Positions 58,755 through 64,000 of a stretch of 64,000 nt of DNA are shown here, piece by piece (the stretch's first letter is position 1; every line of letters starts with the position of its first letter). The notes below the pieces were generated by a model. That model had not been told where the DNA came from and did not search any database. It was given only the letters and a program-made list of their open reading frames with translations. The position numbers and the translations under genes are program-made. Location of the stretch: the NCBI RefSeq assembly GCF_003710815.1, contig NZ_RHHP01000013.1:124001-188000 (forward strand), written 5' to 3'. This DNA is from Brevibacillus centrosporus. GTDB taxonomy: Bacteria > Bacillota > Bacilli > Brevibacillales > Brevibacillaceae.

Positions 58755-59348
58755 ATGAAGGCTTGCATCCTGTTTGCCCATGAAGGTGAATCCAGCTTTT
58801 GTCACGCGATTCTATCCCATGTTACCCAAGCGCTGGAGAAGCAAAATATCGAGTACAAGCTGCGCGATCTGTACAAGATGAACTTTCAGCCGGTGTTTCG
58901 TTCAGAGGATATGAAGCTGGTTGAGCAAGGTAGCGCTTCTCCCGATATTCTCGAAGAACAAACCATCATCTCCGAATCGGATCTGCTCGTTATGATCTAT
59001 CCCGTATGGTGGTGGTCAACCCCTGCCATTTTAAAAGGATATATCGACCGCGTCTTTACAGATGGCTTTGCTTTTCATTACGAGGAAAAAGGTCCTGTCG
59101 GTTTGCTCGCGGGCAAGCAGGCCATGGTGTTTACAACGACTCGGGAAACGGCGAAAGAATTGGTTGGCAAAGGCATGGATGCGGTCATCGAAAAACAAAT
59201 TGCCGAGGGCACCCTTGGGATGATTGGTTATCATGTCGACTATCATAACTTCGCTGCCGTCTCCCATAACGAGGAAGGAGCGCTCAGCAACATGCTTCGC
59301 CAGGTGGACGAGCGCATGCTGCACATCCGTCAGCCCGTAGGCGTGTAA
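58755..59348 (+). CDS. Flavodoxin-fold NAD(P)H oxidoreductase
   Basis: A 197-residue protein of the MdaB/KefF-type flavodoxin_2 family. FMN-binding marks are ILFAHEGESSF at the N-terminus and PVWWWSTPAILKGYIDRVF near residue 77-100, with FTTT near residue 132. It probably reduces quinones or similar acceptors with two electrons. GGAGGAGGAAGAG lies just before ATG 58755; the longer frame to 58677 overlaps the protease gene. It follows the protease by 25 bases and ends at a strong terminator. Confidence 0.88.
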   Translation: MKACILFAHEGESSFCHAILSHVTQALEKQNIEYKLRDLYKMNFQPVFRSEDMKLVEQGSASPDILEEQTIISESDLLVMIYPVWWWSTPAILKGYIDRVFTDGFAFHYEEKGPVGLLAGKQAMVFTTTRETAKELVGKGMDAVIEKQIAEGTLGMIGYHVDYHNFAAVSHNEEGALSNMLRQVDERMLHIRQPVGV

Positions 59349-59404
59349 GTCCGGTTACTTCCCTTCGCCTCAAGCGCTCAAAGCAATAGCCAGATAAACA
59401 GAAA

Positions 59405-59449
59405 TGGATAGAGATTCAGTTGATGACTGAACCTCTATCCATTTTTTTT
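59405..59449 (+). terminator. Terminator after the oxidoreductase gene
   Basis: TGGATAGAGATTCAG and CTGAACCTCTATCCA form a 15-bp stem with one mismatch, followed by eight Ts. Confidence 0.88.
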
Positions 59450-59464
59450 GCAGTCAGCTCGCAC

Positions 59465-59977
59465 TTATGCCTGTGCTTGCTCCTTCTGCATCCGTTTTTT
59501 GGTGATATAATCCGTTTCGTAATATTGCAGATCATCTCGCATTTGCTCAAATACCTTGGACAGAGATAGCGTCAGCTGCTGCAGCTCAGGGGTGACCTGT
59601 TTGCGGAAAATAATAGCGTCTTGTCCGGTATAGGAATAGCGACCGTCTTCGTCATAGACCTCGCCTTTGGGGTAGTAGAAGTTATTGACACAGGTATGGT
59701 AGACCTGATACAAAACTTCTTCGGCAAACTCCTCATTGAATCGTGCTCGGCGAAGGGAAACCCCTAGCCTGTCGTACGCATTTTCGCAGTATACAAGTAA
59801 ATGGCGCAGGTCAGAAAGATAGGTCCGATAGTAAGATTCGTACTCTTCCTTATCACCGGACTGGGAAACTAGGCTGGATAAGGTCACCTGGTTCAAATAG
59901 CGTTCCACTTCCATGCTTACCTTTTTCAACTTGGTGTACGTCTCTTCGCACAATTGTTTCAGATGAGTCGCTGACAT
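59465..59977 (-). CDS. YpuI-like (DUF3907) protein
   Basis: A 170-residue helical protein resembling B. subtilis YpuI: VERYLNQVTLSSLV near residue 25, then LRHLLVYCENAYDRLGV, VLYQVYHTCVNNFYYPKGEVYDEDGRYSYTG and the end YYETDYITK. The family has no known function; it is found only in endospore-forming relatives as far as I recall. ATG 59977 is chosen for AAGGGGGAC upstream. It has its own promoter in the gap after the ABC permease gene. Confidence 0.8.
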   Translation of the reverse strand: MSATHLKQLCEETYTKLKKVSMEVERYLNQVTLSSLVSQSGDKEEYESYYRTYLSDLRHLLVYCENAYDRLGVSLRRARFNEEFAEEVLYQVYHTCVNNFYYPKGEVYDEDGRYSYTGQDAIIFRKQVTPELQQLTLSLSKVFEQMRDDLQYYETDYITKKRMQKEQAQA

Positions 59978-60016
59978 AATGTCCCCCTTGCGTTGAAAAT
60001 CTGCCTTTTTTAAGTA

Positions 60017-60046
60017 AGTATATAGGATAGATTCTTTACAACACAA
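60017..60046 (-). promoter_or_regulatory. Promoter of the YpuI-like gene
   Basis: On the minus strand TTGTGT (60046-60041) and TATACT (60022-60017) are 18 bases apart. Confidence 0.55.
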
Positions 60047-60071
60047 GAGATTCTTTTCCTTTTTCCCCTTC

Positions 60072-61247
60072 TTAAACCGTTGCCGACTCGCCCACTTTTT
60101 CCGTTTTTTTCCTTGTCTGTACCAGGTAGAACACATAGGCTGCGAACAGGCCCAGCGCGGACATGAAGCATAAAATCAGGAGATCAGACGTGACTTGGGA
60201 CAGCCCGTGTCCCTTCGTTAAAATTTCTCTGGTTCCATGTAAAAAATAGGTAAGCGGTAAAGATTTTCCAATCGCAGCCACTCCAGCTGGCATAGACATG
60301 AACGGCCACGTAAATCCGGAAAGCATAAAGGACGGAACCGCAATGAGCATAGCCGTTTGGGTTGCCTGCAGCTGGTCTTTGGAGAAAAAGGAAATCGCAA
60401 AGCCGATCGACAGGACCGCCAAATTGAAGGCACTTGCGATGAGCATGAGATTGACCGTGCTACCGTAGTACGGGATGCCAAATACCTTCAGCAACAGCGT
60501 AAACCCGATAAACATATTGAGTGTTCCTGCCAGAAAATAAGGGAGCAGCTTGCTTATTGCTATTGACCAAAAGCTGTTCTTCTCCATCGTGCTTCGCCAG
60601 GTTCCCGCTTCTTTTTGTTGCGTCACGGAGATCGCAATGCCGAGAAACAGCACCTGCTGTAGAACCGTTCCTGCCAACCCGAAGACCATGAAGGACATGT
60701 AGCTAAAGGTCGGATTGTAAAGGACCCGATAGCGGTAATCGATCCCTGTGTACAGGTTTTTCCCCTCTTCTCCCCAACCCCCTTTTGCCTCCAGCTTTTT
60801 GAGGGTAGCACCGGCTGAGACCGTCTTAACTACGGTACTGGCAGTCCTTACAGCCGTGTTGGAGATCATCATGTTGCTACCGTCGATAACCGTCAGTACT
60901 TCTGCTTCTCGTCCCGCCTTCACGTTCTTTTCCAATTCTGCCGGGATGATCAAGGCGACGTTTGCCTGCCCCTGGTCAATCAGCCGCATCGCTTCCTCCT
61001 CGGTCCCGACAATGGAAGTGATTTGAAAGGTCTGATCGACCTCAAATGCACGGTACAGCTCCCGGCTCAGCTCTGTTTGATCCGCATCCACCATGACCGT
61101 CGGGATATGCATGACCTTTTTCTCACTGTACAAAAAGCCAAACAAGGTCAAATACATCAATGGAACGATGAAGATGATGTTCCGAATTGTTTTATTGGTA
61201 AAAAGGTTTTGCCATTCTGTCCAGAAGAGGCGGGAGAAGTTACTCAC
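60072..61247 (-). CDS. ABC-2 type permease of an HlyD-linked efflux system
   Basis: A 391-residue protein with the ABC-2 layout: one helix (about 22-40), an outer domain of about 140 residues (VMVDADQTELSRELYRAFE ... ALIIPAEL), then five helices (from about 185 to the end) with SGFTWPFMSMPAG and LPLTYFLHGTREIL, the motif of YhgE/YbhR-type exporters. No ATPase gene is in the operon, so energy must come from a distant subunit. GTG 61247 is chosen for GAAGGGG eight bases upstream; it overlaps the end of hlyD by eight bases. Confidence 0.83.
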   Translation of the reverse strand: MSNFSRLFWTEWQNLFTNKTIRNIIFIVPLMYLTLFGFLYSEKKVMHIPTVMVDADQTELSRELYRAFEVDQTFQITSIVGTEEEAMRLIDQGQANVALIIPAELEKNVKAGREAEVLTVIDGSNMMISNTAVRTASTVVKTVSAGATLKKLEAKGGWGEEGKNLYTGIDYRYRVLYNPTFSYMSFMVFGLAGTVLQQVLFLGIAISVTQQKEAGTWRSTMEKNSFWSIAISKLLPYFLAGTLNMFIGFTLLLKVFGIPYYGSTVNLMLIASAFNLAVLSIGFAISFFSKDQLQATQTAMLIAVPSFMLSGFTWPFMSMPAGVAAIGKSLPLTYFLHGTREILTKGHGLSQVTSDLLILCFMSALGLFAAYVFYLVQTRKKTEKVGESATV

Positions 61248-62430
61248 CGTTACCAGCCCCTTCAACGTTCCACTCGACCGTCAGGCCCGGACGCAGCTGC
61301 GGATCATTCACAATCAGTTTCACCTGGAAGGAACGAATATCTCGGTCCCCTAATTCCTGTGTCGCTTTTTTCACCGCAAAATCCGCAGCAGGGGCAACCG
61401 TAACGACTTTTGCATCCACTTCCCGTTTCAATGCCGGTACGTACAATTTCACAGTATCTCCCGCTTTTACAGCGGACAGGCTGTACTCATCCACGTAAAA
61501 CTTCACATAGTTATCTGCTTTGGACTGAATGGTCAACACGGTAAAGCCCTGTGCGACCAATTCGCCTTTTTGAACCGCTACCGATTTCACGACACCGTCA
61601 ACAGGCGCAGTCAGCTTCGTGTTGTTCAAATACGCTTCGATCTCCGCCAAAGCCCCTTTTGCCTGCTGGACACCCGCTTCTGCCGATTTCACATCCAGCT
61701 CTTTCAGGCCTACCTGTCCGCGCGCTGCTACCGCCTGATTGTACGCCGCTTTCGCTTGATCCAGCTGGGCCTGCGCTGCATCTACCTGTTCGCGTCTGGC
61801 TCCCGACTGTGCCATTTTCAGCGACTCAACAGCCGCTTTGTTCTCTGCAGTCGCTTGTTGATACTGCATGTCGGCTTCCTCCACTTTTACTTGGGGGACA
61901 GCCCCTTCTGCAAACAGCTTTTTCATCCGCTCCAGGTTGGTTGCCGCGATCTGCTTCGCTGTAGCTGTGGCCTGTACTTTCGCTTTCAGCTGAGCGACCT
62001 CTTCAACCCGCGCACCATTTTTGTTTGCAGCCAATTGAGCAGCAGCGGAGTTTACTTGCGCGCTTGCCTGATCCACCTGTGCATCGCTCGAGCTATCCGT
62101 CAGAGACACTCCCTTTTTCGCCTGCTCCAGCTTTACTTGCGCCAGACGATAGGCTGCCTCTGCCTGTTCTTTCTTTGCCAAAAGCTCCTCACTGTTCAGC
62201 GTGGCAACCAGCTGCCCTGCCTTGACCTCATCGCCCTCGGCGAGGGACAATTGCTCGATGGAGCCGCCCATTTTAAAGGACAAGTCGACTTCGGTTCCCT
62301 CAATGACCCCTGCTATTTTATCCGCTCGCTGCCCGGAGACGTTTCCTACTCCCGGTCCAAATAATACGGTTCCCAATACTGCGATGCCGGCCGCAAAGCC
62401 AGCCACCCCGATCCATGCACGCTTGTTCAT
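61240..62430 (-). CDS. HlyD-family efflux periplasmic adaptor-like protein
   Basis: A 396-residue membrane fusion protein. An N-terminal helix (residues 7-27) anchors it; the biotinyl-lipoyl part (about 40-80) has the usual IEGTEVDLSFKMGGSIEQLSLAEGDEVKAGQ. A long coiled coil (about 80-260) follows, rich in Ala/Gln/Glu, then the second lipoyl half KLTAPVDGVVKSVAVQKGELV and a beta barrel. In Gram-positives such adaptors work with an ABC or MFS exporter without an outer channel. It is second in a tetR-hlyD-permease operon. Confidence 0.9.
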   Translation of the reverse strand: MNKRAWIGVAGFAAGIAVLGTVLFGPGVGNVSGQRADKIAGVIEGTEVDLSFKMGGSIEQLSLAEGDEVKAGQLVATLNSEELLAKKEQAEAAYRLAQVKLEQAKKGVSLTDSSSDAQVDQASAQVNSAAAQLAANKNGARVEEVAQLKAKVQATATAKQIAATNLERMKKLFAEGAVPQVKVEEADMQYQQATAENKAAVESLKMAQSGARREQVDAAQAQLDQAKAAYNQAVAARGQVGLKELDVKSAEAGVQQAKGALAEIEAYLNNTKLTAPVDGVVKSVAVQKGELVAQGFTVLTIQSKADNYVKFYVDEYSLSAVKAGDTVKLYVPALKREVDAKVVTVAPAADFAVKKATQELGDRDIRSFQVKLIVNDPQLRPGLTVEWNVEGAGNGE

Positions 62431-62469
62431 CTGTTTTCCCCTCTTTTGTGTATGTGTATTTCTTGTAGA

Positions 62470-63051
62470 TTAGCAACGCTTATCCAAGATACCCGCCAGC
62501 ATCGTCCGCAGCGTCTCCCGAACTGCATCCGTGTTCAGCGGCTCCTTCCGAAACTGTTTGCGCAAAACGGTGAATCCGATCATGCCAAACAGAGCCGAAG
62601 CCAAAGTCCGTATCTCCACATCTGCTCGAATATATCCTTTTTGCTGCAAATCGGTCATGTAGGTCTCCATGGTGGTAAAATACCCGGTCAACAGACTTCC
62701 GACCAACTGATCTCGTTGTTCGTCACCCGTAAAGAAGCTCAGCAATAAGAAGCAAAGCTCCTGATTTTCGGAAAAGAAGCGAAGATGCTCATCCAACACA
62801 CTCATCATGCGGTCTTCCAGTGATAGATCTTCCTTTTGCATGACACTGTCTACATGGTAAATCAGCATCTTCACGCCTTTTTCGATGACGTATAAAAACA
62901 GCTCCTCCTTGGTGGAAAAGTGGTAGTATAGCGTCCCTTTTGCGACCTGCGAGACTTCTGCGATCGTGTCCATCGAAGTTTCACTAAAGCCGTACTGGGC
63001 AAACGCAGTTAAAGCCCCCTGCGCAATCTGGTCTTTTTTTGATGAGGCCAT
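62470..63051 (-). CDS. TetR-family transcriptional repressor
   Basis: A 193-residue TetR protein. The N-terminal HTH (about 8-55) reads ALTAFAQYGFSETSMDTIAEVSQVAKGTLYYHFSTKEELF, and the helical ligand-binding domain follows. ATG 63051 is chosen for AAAGGAG nine bases upstream; an ATG at 63060 touches the site. The perfect dyad at 63077-63090 lies in its own leader, so it most likely represses the whole tetR-hlyD-permease operon until a drug-like inducer binds. Confidence 0.93.
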   Translation of the reverse strand: MASSKKDQIAQGALTAFAQYGFSETSMDTIAEVSQVAKGTLYYHFSTKEELFLYVIEKGVKMLIYHVDSVMQKEDLSLEDRMMSVLDEHLRFFSENQELCFLLLSFFTGDEQRDQLVGSLLTGYFTTMETYMTDLQQKGYIRADVEIRTLASALFGMIGFTVLRKQFRKEPLNTDAVRETLRTMLAGILDKRC

Positions 63052-63076
63052 CACTCCCATCTCCTTTCATTTTTGA

Positions 63077-63127
63077 ACTGACTGGTCAGTACAAAAACAG
63101 TGTAATTTGCCTTCCTAGTTTTGTCAA
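63077..63127 (-). promoter_or_regulatory. Promoter and TetR operator of the efflux operon
   Basis: On the minus strand TTGACA (63127-63122) and TACACT (63104-63099) are 17 bases apart. Just downstream of the expected start lies the perfect dyad ACTGAC-TG-GTCAGT (63077-63090), a classic TetR-type operator. Confidence 0.78.
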
Positions 63128-63162
63128 GAGAGTCCCGCCTTATGTCTCCCTTGTTTTTGCAT

Positions 63163-63190
63163 GAAAAAAAGACCGCGTCGTGGCGGTCTT
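63163..63190 (-). terminator. Terminator of the BTAD regulator gene
   Basis: On the minus strand AAGACCGC and GCGGTCTT form an 8-bp stem followed by a T run; it overlaps the stop codon region. Confidence 0.8.
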
Positions 63191-64000
63191 ACTGGGTCAT
63201 GATTTTTTGATACGTTTCCTGCGTAGCGAGCATGGGCGCAACCCCCAGCTGCTCCTGAAGCTTGGCCACACATTTTTCGTACCATCGAATAGCCTGCTTG
63301 CGATTATTCAATCGGTAGTAGGCTGTCATCAGCAGGCGGTAGGCTTCCTCCCAGCAGTCATCTACCTTCAGGATGGCCTCGCACCAGCGGATCACCCCTT
63401 CCAGGCGATTCTCCTCCAGCCTGATTTTCGCCAGTCTCTCGGCTCCCCGTAGGAACAAGGCTTGCAGCCGCTCTCTTTCCTCTACACACCAGTCGTCGTA
63501 GCGGCATTCCGGCAGATAGTCCCCCTGGTAATACCCTAGCCCTTTTTCGAGCAAAATCGCCGCCTGCACGGGGTCTGCTTCAGCGAAACCTAGCGTGACG
63601 AGCTTCTCGAATTCTTCGACATCGATGTGATAGCCGGAAGCGAGGTTAAATCCGTAGGAGCTGCCGTGCCTTTGGATGAAAAATGTTTCGGCTCTTGCTG
63701 CTCGGTTCGGCTCCAGCGCTTTATTCAAAGCATTTAATGCAACCTTGAAGTCCCGGATCGCCGACTCCTCGTCACTGTCTGCCCACAGGCGGTTCATAAT
63801 CTCCTCTCGAGCGAGCAGATGCTGCCGTTTGGTGAGCAGGAGCTGAAACAACAGCTTGGCAGTACCGCGCTGCCATGCTTTTTCACTCAGTTCGTTTTCC
63901 CCAAGCCATACACGGAATTGCCCCAGCGTTTGTATGCGCAGTGTGTAGCCGGGGTGGAACGTCACGTTTTGCAGACCTAGATCGTTCAGCAGCTGAGAAA
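63189..64000 (-). CDS. C-terminal part of a BTAD/SARP-like transcriptional regulator, 5' end outside
   Basis: The frame is open to the right edge, reading LLNDLGLQNVTFHPGYTLRI across what looks like an internal start, so the gene begins beyond 64000. The visible 270 residues contain an OmpR-like winged-helix domain (LRIQTLGQFRVWLGENELSEK ... AREEIMNRLWADSDEESAIRDFKVALNALNKAL), then a bacterial transcriptional activator TPR domain (BTAD, about 115-260). Full-length relatives are large MalT-like proteins with an N-terminal ATPase and TPR array. What it regulates is not visible here. Confidence 0.85.
   Translation of the reverse strand, partial: SQLLNDLGLQNVTFHPGYTLRIQTLGQFRVWLGENELSEKAWQRGTAKLLFQLLLTKRQHLLAREEIMNRLWADSDEESAIRDFKVALNALNKALEPNRAARAETFFIQRHGSSYGFNLASGYHIDVEEFEKLVTLGFAEADPVQAAILLEKGLGYYQGDYLPECRYDDWCVEERERLQALFLRGAERLAKIRLEENRLEGVIRWCEAILKVDDCWEEAYRLLMTAYYRLNNRKQAIRWYEKCVAKLQEQLGVAPMLATQETYQKIMTQ

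Overview
The window looks like chromosome of an endospore-forming, low-to-mid GC Firmicute of the Brevibacillus/Paenibacillaceae type. The inference rests on an RNase P RNA close to the Bacillus form, an alpha/beta-type small acid-soluble spore protein, spore photoproduct lyase, a YfkAB-type radical SAM protein, the Dgk/Dck deoxynucleoside kinase pair, and MntR-, Zur- and Fur-like boxes written in their Bacillus form. Strong AGGAGG-type ribosome binding sites and frequent TTG/GTG starts fit. I saw no insertion sequence, phage gene, CRISPR array, tRNA or rRNA.

Layout. 0-9 kb: 5' part of rnpB (minus), a HesB-like protein and gamma-carbonic anhydrase, a MocR/GabR regulator divergent from an EamA exporter, a GNAT acetyltransferase behind a leader terminator, an ArsR-SRPBCC pair, YfkAB, a spore SASP, a LysM protein. 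9-16 kb: class I fumarase, a secreted beta-propeller protein behind an ECF-sigma-type promoter, a TPR protein, a SurA-N foldase-like protein, an MBL hydrolase, a YlmA-like ATPase. 16-26 kb: an M20 amidohydrolase/DUF3100 membrane protein operon, an amino acid permease preceded by a 45-residue membrane peptide gene, an MHYT-PAS-GGDEF-EAL protein, UV endonuclease UvsE, and a strikingly Pro/Asn-repetitive protein.

26-39 kb: hutH behind a leader terminator carrying a HutP-like NAG-N4 triplet series, a DCC protein, aldo/keto reductase, thioesterase, Cys-cluster protein, methyltransferase, dgk-dck, splB, an ECF sigma factor with its DUF4179 anti-sigma-like partner, thiD, and a NarL-type two-component pair. 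39-51 kb is a metal-homeostasis cluster: mntABCD under two MntR-like boxes, a NIPSNAP-Nudix fusion, a Zur-box permease operon destroyed by an internal deletion, a Fur-box FhuF-like gene with a frameshift, a putative metalloenzyme, and czcO-czcD under a CzrA-like operator. 51-64 kb: acetyl-CoA synthetase, metallophosphoesterase, a PucR/CdaR-type regulator next to an MsmX-type ATPase, HAD phosphatase, TRIC-family channel, a subtilase whose ribosome binding site sits inside a terminator hairpin, a flavodoxin-fold reductase, a YpuI-like protein, a tetR-hlyD-ABC2 permease efflux operon, and the 3' part of a BTAD regulator that runs off the right edge.

The most notable points are control elements rather than new enzymes: the hut leader, the GNAT leader terminator, two similar ECF-type promoters 24 kb apart (one of them before the sigma gene), the subtilase hairpin, and the two decayed metal operons next to intact operators.
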